Origin: an uncultured Flavobacteriales bacterium
Lineage (GTDB): Bacteria; Bacteroidota; Bacteroidia; Flavobacteriales_D; Sanyastnellaceae
Reading direction: 5' to 3'
Length of the DNA stretch: 35,890 nt
Assembly (NCBI GenBank): GCA_905478795.1
Contig: CAJQJX010000027.1
Span: 1 to 35,890 of the forward strand
Below the pieces are notes generated by a model. The model was not told the origin of the DNA. It ran no database searches and saw only the letters and a list, made by a program, of their open reading frames with translations. Made by a program: the position numbers and the translations under genes. Position 1 is the first letter of the stretch; each line of letters opens with the position of its first letter. This document shows, in pieces, positions 1 through 7,722 of the stretch.

Positions 1-399
1 TTGTTCTTGGGTTGTATGGATCCGGAAGCGGAGAACTATGACGCCAGCGCGAACGTGAGTGGATTCTGTTCATACCCCCTCGAGGGCTGTACCGATGCCT
101 CAGCCGCAAACTATAGCGATACGGCTGTGATTGACGACGGGTCCTGCCTGTTCCCTGGTTGTACAGACCCTACGGCATTGAACTATGATCCCACTGCCAA
201 CTTCGATTCAGGCTGTATCCTTCCTCTCGAAGGATGTACCGACCCACAGGCAGAGAACTACAATCCTCTGGCCAACACGAACGATGGAAGCTGTGAATAC
301 ACGCCACCTTGTCCTGGTGACTTGAACGGTGATGGTTCCATTAACATCAACGACCTGCTCGACTTCTTCCAGATCTACGGATCGGATTGTGCCGAGTAA
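1..399 (+). CDS. C-terminal part of a secreted Cys-repeat protein (5' end outside window)
   Basis: The open frame runs in from the left edge, so the TTG at base 1 is not taken as a real start. The visible 132 residues hold four copies of a ~21-residue motif of the form GCTDPxAxNYDxxAxxDDGSC (about residues 4-23, 29-49, 53-72, 78-98), each with paired cysteines and acidic residues that suggest small disulfide- or calcium-stabilised units. They are followed by a dockerin-like segment, GDLNGDGSININDLLDF (residues ~106-122), bounded by cysteines, which resembles one calcium-binding dockerin/EF-hand loop. The protein ends there, without the T9SS type A domain seen in other secreted proteins of the window. 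The same motif occurs in the genes at 32446 and 35080. Function unknown; probably extracellular or cell-surface. A terminator follows. Confidence 0.8.
   Translation: MFLGCMDPEAENYDASANVSGFCSYPLEGCTDASAANYSDTAVIDDGSCLFPGCTDPTALNYDPTANFDSGCILPLEGCTDPQAENYNPLANTNDGSCEYTPPCPGDLNGDGSININDLLDFFQIYGSDCAE
10..300 (+). repeat. Four protein-level GCTD...NYD...GSC repeats
   Basis: Four degenerate units of ~63-75 bp inside the first gene encode Gly-Cys-(Thr/Met)-Asp ... Asn-Tyr ... Gly-Ser-Cys (the first ends Gly-Phe-Cys and the third Ser-Gly-Cys). The nucleotide sequence has diverged while the cysteines and NY pair are kept, so selection acts on the protein. Single copies recur at about 33110-33172 and 35751-35812. 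Confidence 0.8.
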
Positions 400-444
400 T
401 CCTATCCGCATTTGACCAAAACCAGCCCATTGCGGGTATGAGAA

Positions 445-477
445 AGAAAGGGGCGCCCATACAGGGTGCCCCTTTCT
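445..477 (+). terminator. Intrinsic terminator after the first secreted-protein gene
   Basis: A 14-bp stem (bases 445-458 paired with 464-477, one G-U pair) with a 5-base loop ATACA lies 45 bases after the stop codon. The stem core is GGGGCGCCC/GGGTGCCCC with flanking A and T runs. It separates the secreted gene from the DUF493 gene. Confidence 0.75.
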
Positions 478-490
478 GTTGGTCAGGAGA

Positions 491-499
491 TAACTTTGC
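491..499 (+). promoter_or_regulatory. Bacteroidota -7 element TAACTTTGC, near-leaderless
   Basis: TAACTTTGC matches the Bacteroidota consensus TAnnTTTG plus the common trailing C exactly. It sits only 3-4 bases before the ATG at 503, so the transcript would have almost no leader. No good -33 TTTG is visible at the usual 17-23 base spacing. Confidence 0.5.
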
Positions 500-502
500 G
501 TC

Positions 503-775
503 ATGCAGGACGATGGATTGGCTGGATTAAGGGCGAGGTTAGATGCCCACCACAATTGGCCTTCGGAATACATGTTCAAATTCATCTCGCCGAGCTCGCC
601 CGAAAAAATCAAGGCCATTCTGGGTGTTTTCCCTCCAGATGTCCGCGTGGAGCGCAAGACGAGCGGCGGTGGTAAGTACACTTCGCTGACCATTCATGAG
701 GTGGTCTCCAATGCAGACGTTGTTTTTGACCGCTACCAAACGGTGCAAGCCATTGGTGGCATCTTTGCCCTCTGA
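503..775 (+). CDS. DUF493 (YbeD-like) family protein
   Basis: This is a 90-residue protein of the DUF493/YbeD family: small ACT-like alpha/beta proteins of unclear, possibly regulatory, function. Family features seen are the N-terminal WPSEYMFKFI strand, the mid segment with VERKTSGGGKYTSLTI (residues ~50-65), and the closing helix/strand ending in GGIFAL. The length is typical. The ATG at 503 is chosen because it gives the family N-terminus and lies directly after the -7 element. A small membrane protein gene follows after 25 bases and is probably cotranscribed. No function can be given beyond the family. Confidence 0.85.
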   Translation: MQDDGLAGLRARLDAHHNWPSEYMFKFISPSSPEKIKAILGVFPPDVRVERKTSGGGKYTSLTIHEVVSNADVVFDRYQTVQAIGGIFAL

Positions 776-800
776 TTCACCCAGCGAGCGCCCTCTCAAT

Positions 801-1139
801 ATGCACACCCTCGACATCCTATCTCAAGTGCTTTTTGTTGGCTTAATGGCCATGCTGCTGTATGTGTTGTACCAGCGGTTTGTGCGCATGCTCAGCAGGG
901 ACCGCATTCAAGGCACATACGCCCAAGTTGCGGACTGCACCTGGCACAGTGATGGCCGTTTGGTGGTGGTCATCGAAATGAAAGAAGCCGGGTGGTGCCA
1001 GCTCAAATGGGAGGGGGGAGAAGCTCAGATCCAATGTGCTTCGGGACGCCATGAAGAGTCTGTCGAAGCGCCCCACAAGCCTGCTGGGAATGTGGAGTTC
1101 ACTTTCGAAAACCAGGTGATCCGCCGTAAGGTGGATTGA
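801..1139 (+). CDS. Small single-pass membrane protein, unknown function
   Basis: A 112-residue protein starting with a hydrophobic segment (residues ~6-26, LSQVLFVGLMAMLLYVLY), then a basic stretch (RFVRMLSRDR) and a soluble ~80-residue region rich in beta-strand-like residues. By the positive-inside rule the soluble part is probably cytoplasmic. The frame is open from 696, but that would overlap the DUF493 gene by 80 bases; the ATG at 801 gives a sensible start with the membrane segment at the N-terminus. It follows the DUF493 gene by 25 bases. It ends at 1139, directly against the convergent argS stop with no base between. No family recognised. Confidence 0.65.
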   Translation: MHTLDILSQVLFVGLMAMLLYVLYQRFVRMLSRDRIQGTYAQVADCTWHSDGRLVVVIEMKEAGWCQLKWEGGEAQIQCASGRHEESVEAPHKPAGNVEFTFENQVIRRKVD

Positions 1140-2933
1140 TCACATTCGCTCTGGAAGGGCGATGCCCAGCAAGTGCATTCCGGTCTTTAGGCTCCGTGTG
1201 AATCGGTGCGTGAGGACCATCCGTAAGTCCCTTGTCGCTGGGTCTTCCGCTGCCAAAATCGGGTGGTCCTGGTAATAGCTGCTAAACGCTTTGGTTAGGT
1301 CGTAGCACCAATTGGCGACCAGGGAAGGGTTGTATGTGGAGGCTGCTTCTGCAATCACATCGGGCAAAGCATGGAGCGCGCCCACCAATTCCATCTCGTC
1401 AGGCCCAGGGACCTTCGAAAGAGACGGGGGCAAAGTCAGTCCTTCTTCTTCAGCCTTGCGCAGAATGCTGCGGCCTCGGACATAATTGAACAGGATGAAT
1501 GGCCCTGTGTTTCCATAAAAATCGATGGAAGCCTTGGGGTCGAACATCATGTTCTTTTTGGGATCGACTTTGAGCAAGAAATACTTGAGAGCGCTCAGGC
1601 CGACCCGCTCAAACACCTCACGCTGGGCGCCACCATCGAGCCCTTCCAGCTTGCCGGCCTCTTGGGCAATGTCCCGGGCGATACCGAACATCTCTTCCAT
1701 CAAGTCGTCCGCGTCCACAACGGTGCCTTCGCGGGATTTCATTTTCCCCTCGGGCAATTCCACCATGCCGTAGCTCAGGTGGTGACAACGCTCTGCTTGA
1801 GGAAACCCGAGCTTTCCGAGGACCAAGAAGAGCACCTTGAAATGGTATTCCTGTTCATTGCCAACGGTGTAGACTTGGCGGTCCAAGTCGGGGTAATCTT
1901 GGAACCTCAAGAGGGCGGTGCCAATGTCTTGCGTCATATACACCGCAGTGCCGTCTCCTCGGAGCAGGAGCTTGCGGTCCAACCCGTCTTCAGTCAGGTC
2001 TACCCAAACGGCGCCATCTTCTGTTTGTTCGAAAACGCCGCGTTGTAGTCCATCCAACACACGGTCCCGGCCGATGAGGTACGTGTCACTTTCGTAATAC
2101 AGCTTGTCGAACTCAACCCCCATGGTGCGGTAGGTGTGCTCGAATCCAGCATACACCCAGCTGTTCATGGTCTTCCACAGCGCTACTGTGTCCGTATCGC
2201 CCTGTTCCCAGAGGCGCAATGCCTCTTGAGCTTCCAAAATCATGGGGGCTTCTTTCTCGGCCTGTTCTTTGGACTTGCCCGCGGCGATGAGGTCCGCCAC
2301 CTCTTCTTTAAAGGCCTTGTCAAAAGCCACGTAATACTTGCCGACCAGCTTGTCGCCCTTAATTCCGGATGCTTCTGGTGTTTCACCTTGCCCGAATTTG
2401 CGCCAAGCGACCATGGATTTACAGATGTGAATGCCGCGGTCGTTGACAATCTGAACCTTGGTCACGGAGTGTCCGGCAGCCTCAAGGATGCGGCTTACAG
2501 AGTGTCCAAGGAAATTGTTGCGCAAGTGCCCAAGGTGAAGGGGCTTGTTGGTGTTCGGGGAGCTGTACTCGACCATCACCCGAGGTTCGCTGTCCGCAGG
2601 CTTTTTTCCGTATTCCGCTTCTGCAGCCTCACCCATCAGCCACTGGGACCAGTAAGCCGGTTCAATCTCAAGGTTGAGGAAACCTTTGACCACATTGAAA
2701 CCGATAACGGGGTTTTCGCCGGCAACCATGGCCTCTCCCAACTGCTCAGCCGTAGCATCTGGCGCAGATTTGCTGTGCCGGGCCAATGGAAAGCACACAA
2801 TGGTGCGGTCTCCAGCAAATTCTTTGCGCGTCATTTGGACGCTGAATTGTTCGGTGGGAAGGGCGCTGCCAAAACAGTGCTCAAATGCTGATGCTGCCGC
2901 GGATTGGAGCAGGCTGTCGAGTCGCATGTTCAT
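1140..2933 (-). CDS. argS: Arginyl-tRNA synthetase
   Basis: This cytoplasmic class I synthetase charges tRNA-Arg with arginine using ATP. The 597-residue length is typical. The N-terminal additional domain covers residues ~1-115. The HIGH signature is HLGH at 133-136, in the context NTNKPLHLGHLRNN. The KMSKS-equivalent loop is KMKSR at 397-401. The C-terminal DALR-type anticodon-binding region ends with a typical SLKTGMHLLGI...PERM. It is the last gene of a three-gene operon: its ATG overlaps the stop of the CtlX-like gene by four bases (ATGA), implying translational coupling. Sharing an operon with two enzymes that act on arginine-like substrates is unusual and may link charging to arginine breakdown. 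Confidence 0.97.
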   Translation of the reverse strand: MNMRLDSLLQSAAASAFEHCFGSALPTEQFSVQMTRKEFAGDRTIVCFPLARHSKSAPDATAEQLGEAMVAGENPVIGFNVVKGFLNLEIEPAYWSQWLMGEAAEAEYGKKPADSEPRVMVEYSSPNTNKPLHLGHLRNNFLGHSVSRILEAAGHSVTKVQIVNDRGIHICKSMVAWRKFGQGETPEASGIKGDKLVGKYYVAFDKAFKEEVADLIAAGKSKEQAEKEAPMILEAQEALRLWEQGDTDTVALWKTMNSWVYAGFEHTYRTMGVEFDKLYYESDTYLIGRDRVLDGLQRGVFEQTEDGAVWVDLTEDGLDRKLLLRGDGTAVYMTQDIGTALLRFQDYPDLDRQVYTVGNEQEYHFKVLFLVLGKLGFPQAERCHHLSYGMVELPEGKMKSREGTVVDADDLMEEMFGIARDIAQEAGKLEGLDGGAQREVFERVGLSALKYFLLKVDPKKNMMFDPKASIDFYGNTGPFILFNYVRGRSILRKAEEEGLTLPPSLSKVPGPDEMELVGALHALPDVIAEAASTYNPSLVANWCYDLTKAFSSYYQDHPILAAEDPATRDLRMVLTHRFTRSLKTGMHLLGIALPERM

Positions 2934-3889
2934 GGGGCGATGTGGGGCAAAAAAACTTCAGCAAGCATGCAACGTACAGATCCGCCACCCAACTGTTCGA
3001 TGGTGGGAATTGGGGCATGAATGATGGGGGCAATGGCCTCAAGCTCTGCCCGCTGTTCGGACGTAAAGCTTGAGTATGCTGCAGAGGACATGGCGATCAA
3101 GGGGGCTTCTTCGGCATTTCGAACTTCGAGCACATTGCCCGCAAAACCATTGACCTGCTCTGGGGAAATGAGGATCACAGTTCGGCCTCCAATGGACAGG
3201 GCATCCAGTACATGCTGGCGCTCTTCTTCATCGGGGATGATGGTGTCACATAGGACGGCCCAATCTGACCCAATCGCCAGCATCACATTCGTGTGGTAAA
3301 TCGGAGCAGCGGCATCACCCGATGTCTGCAAGGCAGTGAAGCTCACCAGTTCATACCCAAACGCTTCGCAGAAATGCAAGGCCGCTTGTTGGTCAGTTCT
3401 CGGGCCAATGGCTGCGAATGCCTTGAGGTTGGTCCGGTCCAAAATCAGGCTTCCGGTGCCTTCCAAAAAGACTCCGTGTTGTTCGAACTCAGTGAAGTCC
3501 ACAATGGAATCGAAGTCCAGACCGTGGTCGATGGCCAGGCTGTGGAGCAAAGATTCCCTGCGCTCTCTGCGGCGGTTTTTGGCGAACATGGGGTAGAGCC
3601 CTACCCGGCCATCACGGTGAAAACTCACCCAGTTGTTGGGGAATAGGGCATCTGGAGTGTCGGCTTCAGGGTCGCTGTCATAGACCGCCACCTTGACACC
3701 ATGTTGGCGCAACACGGTGACAACGCCATCAAATTCCTCTTGAGCCCGCTCAACAGCATCGCTCAGGTTAGGTGCCTCACTTTGGTACGCGTTGTTGACC
3801 GCAGTCTCCTCGTTCATGCGAAAGGCCGAAGGGCGAATCATCATCAGGAGATTCGTGGATTGGACAGGGTGTGAATCTTCAGTATGCAT
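2930..3889 (-). CDS. ctlX: CtlX-type citrulline/arginine-family hydrolase (guanidino-group-modifying superfamily)
   Basis: A 319-residue protein of the pentein (GME) superfamily, matching the CtlX group described as citrulline-utilisation hydrolases. The N-terminal motif MIRPSAFRMNEET is typical. Likely catalytic features are the DALFPNNWVSFH segment (Asp), the EGTGSLILDR segment (Glu), a His in IYHTNVMLAIG, and the nucleophile Cys307 in GGGSVRCMLAEVFLP near the C-terminus. No signal peptide, so cytoplasmic. It lies 12 bases after the upstream pentein gene and overlaps argS by four bases. The exact substrate (citrulline, arginine or a derivative) cannot be read from sequence. Confidence 0.85.
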   Translation of the reverse strand: MHTEDSHPVQSTNLLMMIRPSAFRMNEETAVNNAYQSEAPNLSDAVERAQEEFDGVVTVLRQHGVKVAVYDSDPEADTPDALFPNNWVSFHRDGRVGLYPMFAKNRRRERRESLLHSLAIDHGLDFDSIVDFTEFEQHGVFLEGTGSLILDRTNLKAFAAIGPRTDQQAALHFCEAFGYELVSFTALQTSGDAAAPIYHTNVMLAIGSDWAVLCDTIIPDEEERQHVLDALSIGGRTVILISPEQVNGFAGNVLEVRNAEEAPLIAMSSAAYSSFTSEQRAELEAIAPIIHAPIPTIEQLGGGSVRCMLAEVFLPHIAP

Positions 3890-3901
3890 GTTGAATGGGC
3901 T

Positions 3902-4807
3902 TCAGGAACGGCGAAGCGGAAGTGTGGAACATCTAAACAGTCCTCCCATCCGGCCCACTTTGTCGAGTGGACAGGGAATCAAATGGTACCCTTTGTCCTT
4001 CAGGGCTTCGCTCAATCGAACAAAACTGGGGTCGATCACCAAGGTGTCAGGATCCGTATGCAAGAGGTTGGTTTGCAGCAATGCCGCCTCTTTCAATGAC
4101 ACTTCAATACATGATGAGTGCCTCTTCCTCAATAGATTCAGTTGCTCTTCTTGAACAAAAGCTTCAGGACATAAAATCGCATGACCACTGCCTAAAGGCA
4201 TGTAAGCACAATCCAAGTGGAGGGCGCACTTGAGGGGGTCATTGTCGTCTTTGTGCAATTCCAATCCGACCACTTCACGGTGAGGGAAAGTGGATGCCAA
4301 AAACGCCAATGCAGAGGGCAATGTGCGCGTCGTTTGCAGTCCTTGCCAATCGGGCCTTCGGGTGACCCCCACAAAGAGGGCGTCGTCGAGCACCACCACA
4401 TCACCGCCTTCCATGTGCACGTCGTCTGGAATCGCCATCCAAGGGGTGTTCCCCAAGATGGGCGCGACCCCATCCCATTCCCCGCGCCGTGCGTCAATTG
4501 TACGTGAGCGCACAAAAGTGCTGTCGATCACGAGTCCAACGTCTCGTGCAAAGACCTGTTCGAGGTCGGGAAGGTCCAAAGGGCGCAGCACCTCAATGCC
4601 TTCTCCATCCAACAGTTCAGCAAGTCCATCTAATTGGCTGGCCACTTCTGATTGTTGAGGGAAAGAACCGTTGGCCAAGTGAACTTTAGAAGTTGGATCA
4701 TAGGCAGAGGCCAACGTGGGCGGAGGCCCCATGCTTCTTCCATGTCCTACCACCACAGCTTCAAGGCGGCCCCATTCATTGGATATGTTGATTTCAATTT
4801 CCGGCAT
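3902..4807 (-). CDS. Amidinotransferase / dimethylargininase-like pentein enzyme
   Basis: A 301-residue member of the arginine deiminase/amidinotransferase superfamily. Visible active-site elements are Asp89 in FARDVG, Glu133 and Asp136 in HMEGGDVVV, His197 in ALHLDCAYMPL and the nucleophile Cys293 in FRCSTLPLRR at the C-terminus. This complete set argues for an active enzyme acting on an arginine-like guanidino substrate, for example a dimethylarginine hydrolase, arginine deiminase-like enzyme or glycine amidinotransferase. It is first in the operon with the CtlX-like gene and argS. No signal peptide. The start ATG at 4807 gives the usual N-terminal strand followed by WGRLEAVVVG. The exact reaction is unresolved. 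Confidence 0.85.
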   Translation of the reverse strand: MPEIEINISNEWGRLEAVVVGHGRSMGPPPTLASAYDPTSKVHLANGSFPQQSEVASQLDGLAELLDGEGIEVLRPLDLPDLEQVFARDVGLVIDSTFVRSRTIDARRGEWDGVAPILGNTPWMAIPDDVHMEGGDVVVLDDALFVGVTRRPDWQGLQTTRTLPSALAFLASTFPHREVVGLELHKDDNDPLKCALHLDCAYMPLGSGHAILCPEAFVQEEQLNLLRKRHSSCIEVSLKEAALLQTNLLHTDPDTLVIDPSFVRLSEALKDKGYHLIPCPLDKVGRMGGLFRCSTLPLRRS

Positions 4808-4863
4808 ACGGGGCCAGTAGGGTTGGAGTCATTGAGCGCGCAATAGGCAACAGGATGTGCGCC

Positions 4864-5703
4864 TCATTCTTGCGCAGTAGAGTCTGCTCTCAGGGTAGCG
4901 ATATAGCCGAACTCATCACGGTGCTTCCATGCGCTCGTTACAGCCGATGAGTCCATGATGTTGGCTACAGAAGGCACGGACTGCCAACCTTCGTTGAGCC
5001 AGCGAATCCCGCCTTCGCGCGTCGTATCCGAGGATGAGGCGCGTGCGGCATATAGCGAACGCTGGGCTTCCGCTGTGATGTGCCTTTTGTAGATGGTATC
5101 ACCCTCTGTATCCAGATAAGTGGTGTCCATGTAAGTGATGCTCGCGCCAGGATAGCGCTCGCTCAGGGTGCGCCCAAAGTTCTTGTAGTTCCCTGTCCAT
5201 CTCTTTTGAAACACCATGTGGTGACGCAATTTGACTTCGGCCAGCGCCACGTCATAAATCTCCCCTTCAAAAAACGGGGACGAATAGAGCAAAGTCCAAT
5301 GGTCAAAACGGGTAGAGACGCCGATGCTGTCCCATTGGCCCCACATGCGGACATACAGGTCAAAAATCGAGTCTGTCCCAAAGGTCTCGGGGATGTAGTA
5401 GTCCTTAAAATGCTCGGTGTAGCGCGCTTCGTTATTGGAATCCATAAACCCAAATAGGTCTTTTTTGAACGCGGCATAATCGGCTTCGCTCAAGTAGACC
5501 AAGGCACTGTCGGGAAAGTGCACCTCGGTAGGGGTGGCCATGTATTCTGGATGCAGTGGATCCTGGTAATCCCCATAGGCGGCACCACTGTTTGATCCTG
5601 AACCGTTCGATATGGCGTCACATCCAACCAGACAGAGGGACATTAACGCAGTGGTCAGGCTTCCTGCAACAAAAAGAAAAGCACTGTTGGTCTTAGATTT
5701 CAT
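4864..5703 (-). CDS. Lipoprotein of unknown function
   Basis: A 279-residue protein with a type II lipoprotein signal: basic MKSKTN, a hydrophobic stretch, and the lipobox LVGC (Cys28), followed by a Ser/Gly/Asn-rich linker. The mature part has many aromatic and acidic residues and no membrane helix, so it is probably anchored in the outer or inner membrane. The frame is open to a Met at 5724, but a near-perfect -7 promoter element lies across that position, so the ATG at 5703 is preferred. It lies 61 bases after the LON-domain gene on the same strand and may have its own promoter as well as read-through. I do not recognise a family. Confidence 0.8.
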   Translation of the reverse strand: MKSKTNSAFLFVAGSLTTALMSLCLVGCDAISNGSGSNSGAAYGDYQDPLHPEYMATPTEVHFPDSALVYLSEADYAAFKKDLFGFMDSNNEARYTEHFKDYYIPETFGTDSIFDLYVRMWGQWDSIGVSTRFDHWTLLYSSPFFEGEIYDVALAEVKLRHHMVFQKRWTGNYKNFGRTLSERYPGASITYMDTTYLDTEGDTIYKRHITAEAQRSLYAARASSSDTTREGGIRWLNEGWQSVPSVANIMDSSAVTSAWKHRDEFGYIATLRADSTAQE

Positions 5704-5720
5704 GGGAGTTGACAATGGGT

Positions 5721-5729
5721 CCAAAGATA
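5721..5729 (-). promoter_or_regulatory. Bacteroidota -7 element TATCTTTGG before the lipoprotein gene
   Basis: On the minus strand TATCTTTGG matches TAnnTTTG exactly and ends about 17 bases before the chosen ATG at 5703. Its position over the upstream in-frame Met at 5724 supports the shorter start. No convincing -33 TTTG is seen. Confidence 0.45.
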
Positions 5730-5764
5730 GCCCGACCCAAGCCGCTCAGATTTTTGGGAGGCGC

Positions 5765-6391
5765 TTAATTCGGGAAGAATCCCTTGTGGATATGTACTTC
5801 TTGCTGCAAAACAAGCTTGGTCCAACGCAGCACTCCGTCCAGAAAAGATGCGCGTTGGGCGCCTTTCAAAACCAGCAGGCGGTGTTTATGGGCAGGAGGG
5901 AGGCCCAGCCATTGCGTTAAATCTTCGATCGTGTGGTCAGACAACCGGTTCACATCGATGTCTTTGCTGTCCTGAAGAAGGGCCTTGATTTCGCTGATCC
6001 TGCTTCGTTGTTCAGGAGTGAGTGGTGCGTCCAATTGCATATCCCGGTCCACAACACTTCCACCGGGATACAGTTTGGCTTCCATTTTTTCTTGGAAACG
6101 CTGGGTTTCAAAGTGTCCTACGCACTCCACCACAATGTCCTTTCTACCTGCTGGGTGCACCTTCTTGACCTCGACCAGTCGGGCCAAACTGCCTGTCGAA
6201 GCCGTCATGTCTTCGTAATGGAATGGAATCCCAAATCGGTTTGACCCTTCCAGACCACTGTTGAGGGCCTGTTCGAGTTCTTCGATCAACTGTTTGTAGC
6301 GCGGTTCAAAGATGTGCAGCCCGGTGCGCTCTCCGGGCAACAAGAAGACCCCGAGAGGAAAAAAGGGCAAGGAATACGAGCGCTGCGCCAT
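5765..6391 (-). CDS. LON substrate-binding (N-terminal) domain protein
   Basis: A 208-residue protein consisting only of the LON N-terminal substrate-binding domain (PF02190-like). It shows the typical opening LPFFPLGVFLLPGERTGLHIFEPRYKQLIEEL and later GSLARLVEVKK, with no AAA+ ATPase or Ser-Lys protease domain. Stand-alone proteins of this kind are common in bacteria, and their role is not well defined. The frame is open to 6457, which would overlap the upstream protease gene by 26 bases; the ATG at 6391 gives the family N-terminus and a 40-base gap. It sits between an HtrA-like protease and a lipoprotein, suggesting a loose envelope/protein-quality cluster. Confidence 0.85.
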   Translation of the reverse strand: MAQRSYSLPFFPLGVFLLPGERTGLHIFEPRYKQLIEELEQALNSGLEGSNRFGIPFHYEDMTASTGSLARLVEVKKVHPAGRKDIVVECVGHFETQRFQEKMEAKLYPGGSVVDRDMQLDAPLTPEQRSRISEIKALLQDSKDIDVNRLSDHTIEDLTQWLGLPPAHKHRLLVLKGAQRASFLDGVLRWTKLVLQQEVHIHKGFFPN

Positions 6392-6431
6392 GCACGATAA
6401 GTTAAGGGACAATGTTGGCCTTGCAAGCCGT

Positions 6432-7685
6432 TCAAGGCGACGGCGGGCGTGCACCATCTATTTCAGGATCATCTGGCAATGAATTCAAGGGGAGTCCACC
6501 ATCTCTAGAGCCCAGTTCAACCTGAAGCACCTGTACACTCTGTTCCCTCCAGACTTCGACTGTGGCAGACTGACCGGGTCTGAAACGACTGACCCGCTCC
6601 AGCAATTCGGGCAAAGTGGGGGTGGGGGTCCCCGCTACGGAAAGGATCACGTCGCCTGGTTGCATACCGGCAGCGAGGGCTCCACTCTCTTCGGTCACGC
6701 CGGCAACGAGCACTCCCGAAACGGCGGGCAGGCTCAATCGCTGGGCCAATTCTTCCGTGACCGGTTGGATATTGATGCCCAAGAAGGCCCGCTGGACCGC
6801 CCCAAATTCAATCAGATCACCCGCAACTTTTTTTGCAAGGCTGGCCGGGATCGCAAAGGCATAACCCGCATAACTGCCCGTTCGAGAAGCGATGGCAGTA
6901 TTGATGCCAATGAGGTCACCGCGGTCACTGACCAGGGCTCCTCCACTGTTTCCGGGGTTCACAGCTGCATCCGTTTGGATAAAGCTCTCCACTGGAAAAA
7001 GAGACCGGTCAAAGTCTGGTTGGAGCAGTTGGATGTCGCGGGCTTTGGCCGAGACTATTCCAGCGGTTACTGTGCTGGTCAGATCAAAGGGGTTGCCCAC
7101 TGCCAGCACCCAATCTCCCACTTGAACCGCGTCGCTGTCTCCCCATTCCAAAGCCTTGAGGTCGGAGGCTTCAATTTGAAGCACGGCGATGTCCGTTGTG
7201 GGGTCTGATCCCACGAGCCGCGCTGTAAAATTCCGGTTGTCATTCAGGCCGATCTCAATTCGGTCTGCGCCCTCGATGACGTGGTGGTTGGTCACGATGA
7301 AGCCTTCCTCGGAGAGGATCACGCCACTTCCCGATCCCGAGGGCATCATGCGGGGGGCGGGGCGTTGAAACATGCCCGACCAGTCGTACCAACCGTAGGA
7401 GGGCGTTACCGTTTTTGAGGTCCGCACATGGACGACGGCATCCAAAGCTTGACCTGCTGCCGTTCTGAAGTCGGGCAGCAAACTGGCGCTCTCGGAAAAT
7501 GCAGAGGGCGTCACAACAGCCTTGGGCTGTGTCAATGCCGGTGAGCCGTGTGTCAAGACCACAGGAGCCGGGGACTCTGCGGGGAAGGGCGGTGCGGAGG
7601 CTGGTCCAAATTGGAGGGCGATGACGCCTCCGAGAATGGCGGAAAAAAGAGAAAGTGAAAAGGTGGTCAGCAACCTGTTTTTCAT
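6432..7685 (-). CDS. HtrA/DegP-type serine protease with one PDZ domain
   Basis: A 417-residue periplasmic or membrane-anchored protease. The N-terminal hydrophobic segment (residues ~4-24) is a signal peptide or anchor, followed by a Pro/Ala-rich linker. The trypsin-like domain carries the full triad: His135 in TNHHVIEG, Asp165 in TTDIAVLQ and Ser247 in NPGNSGGAL. A single PDZ domain (about residues 300-385) contains the GMQPGDVILSVAG segment. One PDZ and an N-terminal anchor resemble DegS more than two-PDZ DegP. The C-terminal tail is Pro/Asp-rich. The ATG at 7685 is chosen over an upstream in-frame codon at 7733 because it begins a clean signal sequence (MKNRLLTTFSLSLFSAILGG). A nested inverted repeat lies directly upstream. 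Confidence 0.92.
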   Translation of the reverse strand: MKNRLLTTFSLSLFSAILGGVIALQFGPASAPPFPAESPAPVVLTHGSPALTQPKAVVTPSAFSESASLLPDFRTAAGQALDAVVHVRTSKTVTPSYGWYDWSGMFQRPAPRMMPSGSGSGVILSEEGFIVTNHHVIEGADRIEIGLNDNRNFTARLVGSDPTTDIAVLQIEASDLKALEWGDSDAVQVGDWVLAVGNPFDLTSTVTAGIVSAKARDIQLLQPDFDRSLFPVESFIQTDAAVNPGNSGGALVSDRGDLIGINTAIASRTGSYAGYAFAIPASLAKKVAGDLIEFGAVQRAFLGINIQPVTEELAQRLSLPAVSGVLVAGVTEESGALAAGMQPGDVILSVAGTPTPTLPELLERVSRFRPGQSATVEVWREQSVQVLQVELGSRDGGLPLNSLPDDPEIDGARPPSP

Positions 7686-7722
7686 AGGGGAAGTATGGAT
7701 TGGATGTATCCAATTAACCCCT
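7686..7722 (-). promoter_or_regulatory. Nested inverted repeat in the protease 5' leader
   Basis: ATTGGAT (7699-7705) and ATCCAAT (7708-7714) form a perfect 7-bp inverted repeat with a 2-base spacer, enclosed by AGGGG (7686-7690) and CCCCT (7718-7722). It abuts the start codon at 7685. It could be an operator or an RNA structure affecting translation; no regulator is identified. Confidence 0.35.

Noticed and set aside
10-300. CRISPR or nucleotide tandem repeat at the left end
   Set aside because: Repeats are conserved only at protein level, vary in length and have no unique spacers.
307-396. Cellulosomal dockerin
   Set aside because: Only one dockerin-like loop is present and no cohesin or cellulase gene is in the window; a general calcium-binding loop is enough.
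1371-2891. Plus-strand frames of 225 and 251 codons opposite argS
   Set aside because: Shadow frames of a conserved synthetase gene; their translations show no family motif.
5765-6391. Truncated Lon protease
   Set aside because: The gene is complete for a stand-alone LON N-terminal-domain protein, and no ATPase or protease remnant lies downstream.
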